A stretch of 47,592 nucleotides of DNA from an uncultured bacterium (GTDB taxonomy: Bacteria; Bacillota; Clostridia; Oscillospirales; Oscillospiraceae): positions 1 to 47,592 of the forward strand of contig CAMNQF010000029.1 in NCBI GenBank assembly GCA_946548895.1, in the 5' to 3' direction. Below are positions 1-6,821 of this stretch, piece after piece; position 1 is the first letter of the stretch; every line of letters starts with the position of its first letter. Both the position numbers and the translations under genes were made by a program. The notes below the pieces were generated by a model. That model saw only the letters and a program-made list of their open reading frames with translations, was not told where the DNA came from and did no database searches.

Positions 1-167
1 AATACATGGACCGCTACCGCAAGGAGCAGGCCGGTCTGCCCGCTTCCGGCTGGGCTAAGGAGGAGCTGGCCGCCGCCGTGGCCGCGGGCATCACCGACGG
101 CAAGCGGCCGCACGACTTTGTGACCCGCGAAGAGGCCGCTATTATGGCCGTGAGGAGCAAAGCTTGA
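1..167 (+). CDS. C-terminal end of an SLH-like domain protein (partial)
   Basis: The first 167 bases carry the last ~55 codons of a forward gene whose start lies outside the window. The readable tail contains GWAKEELAAAVAAGITDG followed by FVTREEAAIMAVR. That pattern (aromatic-Ala-x2-Ala, AxxxGIxxG, then TREExAxM) is the layout of one S-layer-homology-like repeat, also found at the C-terminus of phage-type muramidases and amidases. The gene stops at TGA 165-167 and is followed at once by a strong terminator. The catalytic part cannot be seen, so the function is unknown; a cell-wall-anchored or lytic protein is the likeliest class. Confidence 0.6.
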   Translation, partial: YMDRYRKEQAGLPASGWAKEELAAAVAAGITDGKRPHDFVTREEAAIMAVRSKA

Positions 168-181
168 CAGTGCAAGAATGG

Positions 182-219
182 AAAGCCCCCGGCGCGTTTT
201 CTGCGCTGGGGGCCTTTTT
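182..219 (+). terminator. Intrinsic terminator after the partial SLH-like gene
   Basis: A GC-rich hairpin (AAAGCCCCCGGCGC paired with GCGCTGGGGGCCTTT) runs into a T-rich tail 15 bases after the stop codon. This is a standard Rho-independent terminator for the forward gene. Confidence 0.85.
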
Positions 220-500
220 GCTTTTCTTGCCTGGACAACCGTAGAGGGCCGTCAAATGCGTCCTTAAGTGCTGGTGGGGAATTATACTCCCATGTGCCTA
301 ACTGAGCATTACAACGGACGTATGGGGCGAGAGAGAGGGTTTTGAGCTGGTTAACTTACTTTCCTCTTTATTCGATCTTCTTTTCTATCACATAAAATAT
401 ATTCTTCGGTAGATGGTGATAAGTAAATAATTGGCATAAGGAAACCCTCCTTTGGTCCATCCTATGCACGGAGCTGGGATTTGACAAAGGAGGGCGGATA
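220..500. other. Intergenic stretch, no gene seen
   Basis: About 280 bases between the left terminator and the end of rsmA. I find no convincing coding frame or RNA gene. The only structure is a 10-bp inverted repeat, CCCTCCTTTG at 445-454 and CAAAGGAGGG at 485-494. On the minus strand it is followed by TTTCCTT, so it may serve as a loose terminator for rsmA. Confidence 0.5.
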
Positions 501-1349
501 TCAGCCGAGCCGGCGGGCCAGTTGGGCAAACTGCTCCAGGTTGAGCCGTTCCCCCCGGACGGTCTCCGGGAGGCCGCAGTCCAGGATAATCTGCCGCAGC
601 TGCTCCTTGGAAAAGCGGCGCCCGTAGGCGGCGGACAGGGCGTTGAGCAGAGTCTTGCGCCGCTGGGCGAAGGCGGCCTTTACCACGGCAAAAACCGCGT
701 CCCGGTCCCCGTCCACCGGCGGGGCGGCGCGGGGGGTGAGCCGCACCACGGCGGAGGTGACTTTGGGGGCGGGGAGGAAGCAGTCCGGCGGCACCTCGAA
801 CAGCAGCTCGCACTGGGCGTGGTATTGGCAGAACAGGGAGAACGCCCCGCAGTCCGAACCGCCGGGGGAGGCGCAGATCCGCCGGGCCACCTCACGCTGG
901 ATCATCACCGTGATGGACTGAAAGCAGCCCGCCTCCAGCAGGCGGGTGATCACCGGCGTGGTGATGTTATAGGGCAGGTTGGCGCAGGCTTTGGCCGTCA
1001 GGCCGGGGAACCTTTCGGCGGCGACGGCCCGCAGGTCCAGCTTCATGGCGTCGCCGGGAATGATCTCCACGTTGGGACAGCCGGCCAGTGTCTCCGCCAG
1101 AATGGGGAGCAGGGAGGTATCCAGTTCCACGGCGGCCACCCGGCCCGCCCGGCGGGCCAGCTGCTGGGTAAGGGGACCGATGCCCGGCCCAATTTCCAGC
1201 ACGCCGCAGCTCCGGTCCAGCCCCGCGGCACCGGCAATTTCCCGGGGAACCCAGTCCGCGACGAGAAAATTCTGCCCCATGGATTTGGAAAAATGGAAGC
1301 CGTGCCGGGCCAGCAGGGCTTTGATTTCACGGATGTCGCACAGATCCAT
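501..1349 (-). CDS. rsmA: 16S rRNA (adenine1518/1519-N6)-dimethyltransferase
   Basis: The 282-residue product is RsmA/KsgA, which uses S-adenosylmethionine to dimethylate two adjacent adenines in helix 45 of 16S rRNA during small-subunit maturation. Visible family marks are the N-terminal FSKSMGQNFL segment, the SAM-binding VLEIGPGIGPLT, the acidic end of the second strand (AAVELD), and the catalytic ANLPYNITTPV (NLPY motif). The start at 1349 is preferred because it opens the conserved N-terminus and has GAGG upstream; upstream in-frame sequence is low-complexity and unlike the family. It lies 32 bases after degV on the same strand, with no terminator between, so the two are probably co-transcribed. 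Confidence 0.95.
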   Translation of the reverse strand: MDLCDIREIKALLARHGFHFSKSMGQNFLVADWVPREIAGAAGLDRSCGVLEIGPGIGPLTQQLARRAGRVAAVELDTSLLPILAETLAGCPNVEIIPGDAMKLDLRAVAAERFPGLTAKACANLPYNITTPVITRLLEAGCFQSITVMIQREVARRICASPGGSDCGAFSLFCQYHAQCELLFEVPPDCFLPAPKVTSAVVRLTPRAAPPVDGDRDAVFAVVKAAFAQRRKTLLNALSAAYGRRFSKEQLRQIILDCGLPETVRGERLNLEQFAQLARRLG

Positions 1350-1381
1350 CAGGAAAACCTCACAGTCTGCGGCGGCGCGGG

Positions 1382-2218
1382 TCAGTAGGCCGCGATCACG
1401 CCGCCGCTGTTGGCGTAGTAAGAGCTGAGGCCGCGGGTGGCGGTGATGACCACATCGGTGAATTGACAGCTCTTCCGGGCCAGCTCCCACAGCTGCTGGG
1501 CCCGGTCGGGGCAGAGGCACTGGGCGATAAACAGGACCTTGCCCTTATGGCGCGGGTCCGCCGCCATAATGTCCACCAGCTTGGACAGGGCCTGCTTGAT
1601 GGACATGGCCTGACCGCGCTTGCAGATCTCTCCCTCGGGGGTGGAGCCCATGATGAGCTTGATGCGCAGCGCGCCGGTGAGCATGGCCTGGACCTTGGTA
1701 AGACGGCCGTTTTTTTTCAGGTTGTCCAGGTTTTCCAGGACAAACAGAGTGTTGCTGTCCTTGACGGCCTGCTCACCCTGGGCCGCCACCTGGGAAAAGG
1801 GGACGCCGGACTTGGCCAGCTGGTACACCTTCTGGGCCAGCAGCACCTCGCCGGCGGAGGCGGAGCAGGAGTTGAACACGTGGACGTTTCGGTCCGGCTG
1901 CTCCTCCAAAAACATCTGCTTTGCCTGCCAGGCGCTGTTGTGGGAGCCGCTGAGAAGGGCGGAGAGGGTGACAACATAGATGTCCCCCTCCGCCTGGCGG
2001 AAGGCCTCCAGGTAGTCGCCGGGGGAGGGGCAGGACGAAGAGGAGGGGCCGGCGCTCTGGTCCATGGCGTAGATGAGCAGGCTGGTGTCCAGGCTCTGGT
2101 CGTCGATGTAGTCCTTGCCGCCCACGCGGATGGTCAGCGGGATAGAGCGGAATACCGGGTCCGCCCGCATTTCGGGGGTCAAATCGCAGCAGCTGTCGGC
2201 GATGATGGAAAAGCTCAT
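1382..2218 (-). CDS. DegV family fatty-acid-binding protein
   Basis: The 278-residue product matches DegV/FakB proteins, which bind a fatty acid in a deep pocket and in Firmicutes present it to the kinase FakA for phosphorylation. Supporting features are the N-terminal IIADSCCDL (usually hDSxxDL), a PLTIRVGGKDYIDD segment, the SCPSPGDYLEAF stretch that follows the SQPSPxxF pattern, and ENLDNLKKNGRLTKVQA near residue 160, typical of the lipid headgroup region. Length fits the family (about 280). Which fatty acid is bound cannot be read. It is the first gene of a two-gene unit with rsmA and has its own strong promoter. Confidence 0.9.
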   Translation of the reverse strand: MSFSIIADSCCDLTPEMRADPVFRSIPLTIRVGGKDYIDDQSLDTSLLIYAMDQSAGPSSSSCPSPGDYLEAFRQAEGDIYVVTLSALLSGSHNSAWQAKQMFLEEQPDRNVHVFNSCSASAGEVLLAQKVYQLAKSGVPFSQVAAQGEQAVKDSNTLFVLENLDNLKKNGRLTKVQAMLTGALRIKLIMGSTPEGEICKRGQAMSIKQALSKLVDIMAADPRHKGKVLFIAQCLCPDRAQQLWELARKSCQFTDVVITATRGLSSYYANSGGVIAAY

Positions 2219-2252
2219 AAAAATAATCCCCTTATATCATAATTTAAATCAC

Positions 2253-2280
2253 ATTATATCATGCTGCCAGGGATTGTCAA
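2253..2280 (-). promoter_or_regulatory. Consensus sigma-A promoter for degV-rsmA
   Basis: On the minus strand TTGACA (2275-2280) and TATAAT (2253-2258) are both perfect hexamers, separated by 16 bp. The -10 lies about 35 bases before the degV start. The promoter immediately follows the end of the trmD fusion gene. Confidence 0.85.
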
Positions 2281-2306
2281 GGGAAGCGGGATGGTTCACA
2301 AAACCT

Positions 2307-3584
2307 TTACAAAGGCTTCAGCCGTTTTTCATAGGCCACTCGTCTGGGGTCGTGGGGTGGGGGGGCGTCCACCAGCACGTTGCCCCGGTACTGGAAGCCG
2401 TTCCGGCGGATTAAGCCCTGCATGGCCTTGTTTTTCTTGTGGGTGTCCACCCGGAGCCACTGGAGCCCCTGAGCCAGCGCCAATTCCTCACAGGCCTCTA
2501 TCATGCGGCGGGCCAGGCCGGTCCCCCGCCACTGTTCCGCCACCGCGCAGCGGTGGATGGAGGCGTAGGGCTGGCCGGCGCTCCACTTCCCGTCGGTAAT
2601 GGCGGCGTAGCAAGGCTCAGGGCGGGCGGACAGCGTAAAGACCGCCCCCACCGCCCCACCGCAGGTGAGCACATAGCACTCCCCGCGGGATATATCGCCC
2701 AAAAAATCCTCCGCGATGGGGTAATTCTCATTCCACTGGTCGATGCGGCTGGCGTCCATCCAGGCCCGGGCCTGGGCGATGATGGCCTGGATCGCGGGCA
2801 GGTCGGCCTGTGCGGCGGGGCGGCATTCCACCGGCTGGGGCAGGGCGGGACGGGACAGCTCCGCCACCAGCTTCTGGTCGGCTTTGGAGGTCAGGTCCAG
2901 CTTTTCGTACAGGTCGGGCCGCCGCTCCCGGGTGCGCAGCAGGGACTGCCTGCGCCGCCAGCGCTCCACCTGGGCGTGGTCGCCGGTGAGCAGCTCCGGG
3001 GGGACCGCCCTGCCGTGCCACACCTCGGGCCGGGAGTACTGGGGATATTCCAGCAGGCCGTCCCAGTGGCTCTCGTTCTCAAAGCACTCGGCGTCGGACA
3101 GCACCCCGGGCACCAGGCGGCACACCGCGTCCGCCACCGCCATGGCGGCAATCTCCCCGCCGGTGAGGACGAAGTCCCCCAACGAGATCTCCTCGTCCAC
3201 GCACTCGTCGATAAACCGCTGGTCGATGCCCTCGTAGTGGCCGCACACCAGGATGAGGTGGTCCTGCTCCCAGGCCAGCCGCTTGGCGTCCCCCTGGGTA
3301 AAGGTTTTGCCGCAGGGGGAGAGGTAGATGGTGTGGGGGCGCTTCTCATACCGGGCGCAGATGTGCGCCCAGCACCGATACAGCGGGTCGGCCTGGAGCA
3401 CCGCGCCCCGGCCCCCGCCATAGGGGTAGTCGTCCACCTGCTTCTGCCTGTTCAGCGTGTAATCCCGGATCTGGTGGGCGTCGATGCGCAAAATGTCCCG
3501 CTCCTGGGCCCGGCCCAGGATGGATTCGGACAGCACATCGCCCACCGTGTCGGGGAACAGCGTCATAATGTCGATGTGGTACAT
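2307..3584 (-). CDS. trmD: tRNA (guanine37-N1)-methyltransferase TrmD fused to a GNAT acetyltransferase
   Basis: This 425-residue protein is a TrmD (residues ~1-245) with a full extra GNAT domain (~250-425). TrmD methylates G37 of tRNAs with SAM and prevents frameshifting. Its knotted SPOUT motifs are present: YLSPCGKTFTQGDAKRLA, LILVCGHYEGIDQRFID and EEISLGDFVLTGGEIAAM, followed by the linker helix and the HYTRPxxW-like YSRPEVWHG. The C-terminal part shows the GNAT acetyl-CoA loop (IHRCAVAEQWRGTGLARRMIE) and a typical tail, LRVDTHKKNKAMQGLIRRNGF. TrmD alone is usually ~240-250 residues. There is no stop or frame change at the junction. It is the last gene of the ylxM-ffh-rpsP-khpA-rimM operon, 6 bases after rimM. 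The acetyl acceptor is unknown. Confidence 0.93.
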   Translation of the reverse strand: MYHIDIMTLFPDTVGDVLSESILGRAQERDILRIDAHQIRDYTLNRQKQVDDYPYGGGRGAVLQADPLYRCWAHICARYEKRPHTIYLSPCGKTFTQGDAKRLAWEQDHLILVCGHYEGIDQRFIDECVDEEISLGDFVLTGGEIAAMAVADAVCRLVPGVLSDAECFENESHWDGLLEYPQYSRPEVWHGRAVPPELLTGDHAQVERWRRRQSLLRTRERRPDLYEKLDLTSKADQKLVAELSRPALPQPVECRPAAQADLPAIQAIIAQARAWMDASRIDQWNENYPIAEDFLGDISRGECYVLTCGGAVGAVFTLSARPEPCYAAITDGKWSAGQPYASIHRCAVAEQWRGTGLARRMIEACEELALAQGLQWLRVDTHKKNKAMQGLIRRNGFQYRGNVLVDAPPPHDPRRVAYEKRLKPL

Positions 3585-3590
3585 GGCGCC

Positions 3591-4073
3591 TTACATCCCT
3601 TCGATGAGCCGCACTTTCAGATAGCCCGCCGCAATGTTGGTCTCCAAAACAAACTCCGGCACGGCGGGGATCAGGATCTCCCGCTCCCCCTCCACCACAT
3701 AGACCTGCTGAAGGGAGGGGGAGAGCACCTCCTTCAGCGTGCCCAGCTTTTGGCCGTCCTGGTCCACCACGTCCAGCCCGATGATGTCCGCCAGGAAGAA
3801 GGCGCCCTCCGGCAGCCTGGCGTCGGCCCGGCGGAGCCGGACCGTCTTTCCCTTGAGGGCCATGGCCGCCTCCACCGTGTCCACCCCCTGGAACCGGGCG
3901 ATGACGCTGCCCTTGTGGACCCGGCTGGAGGCCACGGCCAGGGGGGAGCCGTCCACATACAGGGTGGAGAACTGGCACAGGAAGTCCGGGCTGTCCGCCC
4001 AGGGGACCACGCGCACCTCACCGTGAACGCCGTGGGTGTTGACGATCCGGCCGCAGTCGAGAAATTCGTTCAT
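3591..4073 (-). CDS. rimM: 16S rRNA processing protein RimM
   Basis: The 160-residue product has the usual RimM length and two beta-barrel domains. The N-terminal part shows CGRIVNTHGVHGEVRV, the signature of the family, and the C-terminal PRC-barrel shows FFLADIIGLDVV and ILIPAVPEFV. RimM helps assemble the head of the 30S subunit by binding S19. The gene has a perfect GGAGGT 8 bases before ATG and is followed six bases later by trmD. A terminator hairpin sits directly upstream, so rimM-trmD expression is probably set lower than that of rpsP-khpA. Confidence 0.96.
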   Translation of the reverse strand: MNEFLDCGRIVNTHGVHGEVRVVPWADSPDFLCQFSTLYVDGSPLAVASSRVHKGSVIARFQGVDTVEAAMALKGKTVRLRRADARLPEGAFFLADIIGLDVVDQDGQKLGTLKEVLSPSLQQVYVVEGEREILIPAVPEFVLETNIAAGYLKVRLIEGM

Positions 4074-4087
4074 TAGGGGATACCTCC

Positions 4088-4119
4088 AAAAAAACAGGCG
4101 GGGACCCGCCCCGCCTGTT
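4088..4119 (-). terminator. Terminator or attenuator inside the rpsP-trmD operon
   Basis: On the minus strand an 11-bp perfect stem (4093-4103 with 4109-4119, loop of 5) is followed by a run of seven T. It lies between khpA and rimM, and the T run ends exactly where the rimM Shine-Dalgarno begins. It should stop part of the transcripts from the ribosomal-protein end of the operon. Confidence 0.8.
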
Positions 4120-4126
4120 CTGTGTT

Positions 4127-4357
4127 TCAGTCAACGATATCGACCGAGAGCTTTTTGCCCTGGCGCTGGGCCACCGAGCGCATCAGCGCCCGGATCTCCT
4201 TGGCGATCCGGCCCTGACGGCCGATCACCTTGCCCATATCGCCGGGGGCCACCCGGAGCTCCAGCACCGTCTCGGCGGGGGTCTCGTACTCAGCGACGGA
4301 CACTGCGCCGGGATCGTCCACCAGGCTGCGGGCGATATAAGTGAGCAATTCCTTCAT
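4127..4357 (-). CDS. khpA: KH-domain RNA-binding protein KhpA
   Basis: The 76-residue protein is a single type II KH domain, as in KhpA/YlqC. The GxxG loop reads VIGRQGRIAKEIR, preceded by the usual acidic N-terminal helix (YIARSLVDDP). In Gram-positive bacteria KhpA pairs with KhpB/Jag and affects cell length and small-RNA regulation. It sits in its conserved place between rpsP and rimM. Length and position leave little doubt about the family. Confidence 0.94.
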   Translation of the reverse strand: MKELLTYIARSLVDDPGAVSVAEYETPAETVLELRVAPGDMGKVIGRQGRIAKEIRALMRSVAQRQGKKLSVDIVD

Positions 4358-4375
4358 GTGGCCTCCTGCGGGCGA

Positions 4376-4612
4376 TTACAGGCCCGCCTTTTTCAGCAGG
4401 TCGCGCACCGTGTCGGTGGGCTGGGCGCCGGCCTTGATCCAGGCCTGGGCCCGGTCGGTGTCGATGTTGACGGCGGCGGGGTTCTGGCGGGGGTCATAGG
4501 TACCGATCTCCTCGATGAAGCGGCCGTCCCGGGGATAGCGGGAGTCGGCGACCACAACGCGGTAGAAGGGGGCCTTCTTGGCGCCCATGCGGCGCAGTCT
4601 GATCTTAACCAT
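4376..4612 (-). CDS. rpsP: 30S ribosomal protein S16
   Basis: The 78-residue product begins [20 protein letters not shown] and contains [20 protein letters not shown], the unmistakable S16 signature, and ends in the short KKAGL tail. S16 binds helices of the 5' domain of 16S rRNA during 30S assembly. A GGAGGT lies just before ATG. An alternative start 17 bases upstream belongs to another frame and is not used. Confidence 0.97.
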   Translation of the reverse strand: MVKIRLRRMGAKKAPFYRVVVADSRYPRDGRFIEEIGTYDPRQNPAAVNIDTDRAQAWIKAGAQPTDTVRDLLKKAGL

Positions 4613-4681
4613 TGTATATTCACCTCCAAAAAGCTGTTTGTTCCTTATGGTAAATGTCCCGGAAGGGACAGAACCAACAGA

Positions 4682-4855
4682 TCAATCGTCCCCGCGCTTG
4701 AACACGAGGATCAATCCGGCAATGCTGGCGGCGGCCGCCAACACGGCATACAAGATTCCGCCCTCAATGATGGGAAGCCAGGGGTCAATGATGCAGACCA
4801 ATGTGAACTGGATGCCAATCAGGATAAGGGCGATGCCTTGCAGTTGTCGTCTCAT
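4682..4855 (-). CDS. 57-residue hypothetical membrane protein between ffh and rpsP
   Basis: A short frame encodes MRRQLQGIALILIGIQFTL..., then a second hydrophobic stretch (ILYAVLAAAASIAGLILVF) and a charged tail KRGDD. Two transmembrane helices with a short polar turn (IIDPWLP) are clear, and the basic N-terminus suggests both ends face the cytoplasm. An AAAGGAG lies seven bases before the ATG, and the ffh stop codon overlaps the upstream edge of that site, so it looks like a genuine operon member rather than chance. I do not recognise the family. Confidence 0.7.
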   Translation of the reverse strand: MRRQLQGIALILIGIQFTLVCIIDPWLPIIEGGILYAVLAAAASIAGLILVFKRGDD

Positions 4856-4869
4856 GCCGTACTCCTTTC

Positions 4870-6210
4870 TCAGAATGGCAGCCCCATGCCCTTGAATTTC
4901 CCGAACAGGCCCTTGGCCTTCTTGGGGTTGGCGAACTGCCGGGTGAGGGACTGGATCATGTCGAACTGCTTGAGCAGGCGGTTCACGTCCACCACCTGGG
5001 TGCCGGACCCGGCGGCAATGCGCTTTTTCCGGCTGGAGTTGAGAACGGAGGGGTTTTCCCGCTCATAGGGAGTCATGGACTGGATGATGGCCTCAATGCG
5101 CCTTAAATTGCCCTCGTCCGCCGACAGGTCCAGCTTTTTGCCGCCCATGCCGGGGAGCATTCCCATGATGTCCTCCATGGAGCCCATGCTCTTGAGCTGG
5201 ACCAGCTGGTCGTAGAAGTCGGCCAGGGTGAACTTGTTCTTCCGCAGCCGCTCCATCTGCTCGGCGGCTTTTTTGGCGTCCAGGTTCTGCTCCGCCTTCT
5301 CAATGAGGGAGAGCACGTCGCCCATGCCCAGAATGCGGCTGGCCATGCGGTCCGGGTGGAAGGTCTCCACCGCGTCCAGCTTCTCGCCGGTGCCCGCGTA
5401 CTTGATGGGCTTGCCCGTCACCGCCCGGATGGACAACGCCGCCCCGCCCCGGGCGTCGCCGTCCAGCTTGGTGAGCATGACCCCGTCGATGTCCAGCGCG
5501 TCGTCAAAGGCCTTGGCGGCGGTGACGGCGTCCTGGCCGATCATGGCGTCCACCACCAGCAGGATCTCGGTGGGGTTCACCGCCTCCTTCACCCGGCGCA
5601 GCTCGTCCATCAGCGCCTCGTCCACGTGGAGCCGGCCGGCGGTGTCCAGGAACACCATGTCGTTGCCGTGGCGCCTGGCGTGCTCCACGGCGGCCTTCGC
5701 GATGTCCACCGGGTCGATCTGGCCCAGCTGGAACACCGGGATGTCCAGCTGCCCGCCTACCACCTCCAACTGCTTGATGGCGGCGGGGCGGTACACGTCG
5801 CAGGCGGCCAGCAGGGGCCGCTTGCCCTGCTTTTTCATCAGTCCGGCCAGCTTGGCGCCGTTGGTGGTTTTGCCCGCGCCCTGAAGGCCCACCAGCATCA
5901 CAATGGTGGGGGGGGCGGAGGCGATGGCCAGCTTGCTGTCGCCGCCACCCATGAGGGCGGTGAGCTCCTCGTTGACGATCTTGACGATCATCTGGGCGGG
6001 GGTGAGGGACTCCATCACGTCCTGGCCCACGGCCCGCTCCGTGACCTGGGCCACAAAGCTCTTGACCACCTTGAAGTTGACATCCGCCTCCAGGAGGGCC
6101 ATTTTGATCTCCTTCATGGCCTCCTTCACGTCCGCCTCGGACAGACGGCCCTTGCCCCGCAGGCGCTGGAATACGGCGGACAGCTTATCGGTGAGACTTT
6201 CAAATGCCAT
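4870..6210 (-). CDS. ffh: Signal recognition particle protein (54 kDa subunit)
   Basis: The 446-residue product is Ffh, the GTPase that with 4.5S/scRNA targets nascent membrane proteins to FtsY. The N domain (1-~90) is followed by the NG GTPase: P-loop GLQGAGKTTNGAKLA (about 107-121), ACDVYRPAAIKQL, DTAGRLHVDEALMDEL (about 187-202) and the TKLDGDARGG specificity motif. The C-terminal M domain is methionine-rich (SMGSMEDIMGMLPGMGGKK) and carries the RNA-binding helix-turn-helix ending SGTQVVDVNRLLKQFDMIQ. It follows ylxM by five bases. Confidence 0.97.
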   Translation of the reverse strand: MAFESLTDKLSAVFQRLRGKGRLSEADVKEAMKEIKMALLEADVNFKVVKSFVAQVTERAVGQDVMESLTPAQMIVKIVNEELTALMGGGDSKLAIASAPPTIVMLVGLQGAGKTTNGAKLAGLMKKQGKRPLLAACDVYRPAAIKQLEVVGGQLDIPVFQLGQIDPVDIAKAAVEHARRHGNDMVFLDTAGRLHVDEALMDELRRVKEAVNPTEILLVVDAMIGQDAVTAAKAFDDALDIDGVMLTKLDGDARGGAALSIRAVTGKPIKYAGTGEKLDAVETFHPDRMASRILGMGDVLSLIEKAEQNLDAKKAAEQMERLRKNKFTLADFYDQLVQLKSMGSMEDIMGMLPGMGGKKLDLSADEGNLRRIEAIIQSMTPYERENPSVLNSSRKKRIAAGSGTQVVDVNRLLKQFDMIQSLTRQFANPKKAKGLFGKFKGMGLPF

Positions 6211-6215
6211 AACGG

Positions 6216-6587
6216 TTACTCCTGCTCCAGTTTGGCGGCGTTTTCTTTGATGGTGCGGGCGATTTCATCCAGCGTGGCGTCGCTGTAGCTGCGCCGGTCG
6301 ATGGACTGGAGCAGCCGGTCGGCGGCGCCGTTGATGGCGGCGATGGCCGCCCGGGACTGCTGGAAGCGGCGGATGATGTGGGTCTTGTCCTCAATCTCCG
6401 TCATGGCGGCCTCGGCCCGGACGATCACGTCCCGCACGCCCTGGCGGGAGATGCCGTAGTTCTCGGCGATCTCAGCCAGGGACAGGTCCTCATTATAATA
6501 GAGGTCGTAGAATTCCCGCTGGCGCTCGGTGAGCAGGTCGCCGTAAAAATCGAACAGCATGGCCATGCGGTATGCCTGATTTTTCAT
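6216..6587 (-). CDS. ylxM: YlxM-family helix-turn-helix protein
   Basis: The 123-residue product matches YlxM/p13, a small protein nearly always encoded just before ffh in Firmicutes. Residues ~20-65 show the conserved LTERQREFYDLYYNEDLSL, then AEIAENYGISRQGVRDV, a sigma-70 region 4-like helix-turn-helix. The C-terminal half is a charged helix, longer than in the shortest homologues. It is thought to act as an SRP-related regulator. It heads the ffh operon and has a good promoter and a dyad symmetric leader. Confidence 0.92.
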   Translation of the reverse strand: MKNQAYRMAMLFDFYGDLLTERQREFYDLYYNEDLSLAEIAENYGISRQGVRDVIVRAEAAMTEIEDKTHIIRRFQQSRAAIAAINGAADRLLQSIDRRSYSDATLDEIARTIKENAAKLEQE

Positions 6588-6612
6588 GGAACCCCGCCTC
6601 CATCAGATGCTG

Positions 6613-6634
6613 TGTAAAGTTTTAGCGCTTTACA
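6613..6634 (-). repeat. Dyad TGTAAAG-N8-CTTTACA at the ylxM transcription start
   Basis: Seven-base perfect arms (6613-6619 and 6628-6634) flank eight bases. The predicted transcript start for ylxM lies at about 6635, so the dyad either forms a 5' hairpin on the mRNA or is an operator. No known factor can be named from the sequence. Confidence 0.5.
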
Positions 6635-6641
6635 ATACCGC

Positions 6642-6670
6642 ACTATACCACAAGCGGCGGGGAAAGTCAA
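6642..6670 (-). promoter_or_regulatory. Sigma-A promoter for the ylxM-ffh-rpsP-trmD operon
   Basis: Minus-strand TTGACT (6665-6670) and TATAGT (6642-6647) are spaced 17 bp. This is the only good promoter upstream of ylxM, in the divergent region shared with ymfF. Confidence 0.8.
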
Positions 6671-6757
6671 GGGGAAAAGTCCTCTTTTTGCGAAATGGCC
6701 CGCGGGCCGGGGCGGCGGAGTTCCCAAAAAATTTACCATTGGGGGCAAAATAACAGG

Positions 6758-6785
6758 TGTCAAACGGCGGCTGATGATGTATAAT
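6758..6785 (+). promoter_or_regulatory. Probable promoter for ymfF-ymfH-lgt-folD
   Basis: A perfect TATAAT at 6780-6785 sits ~37 bases before the ymfF start. The best upstream partner is TGTCAA at 6758-6763 with 16 bp spacing, a weak -35 element. Confidence 0.55.
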
Positions 6786-6821
6786 AATGTCTGCTGAACA
6801 AACGTCTTGAGGAGGAACGCT

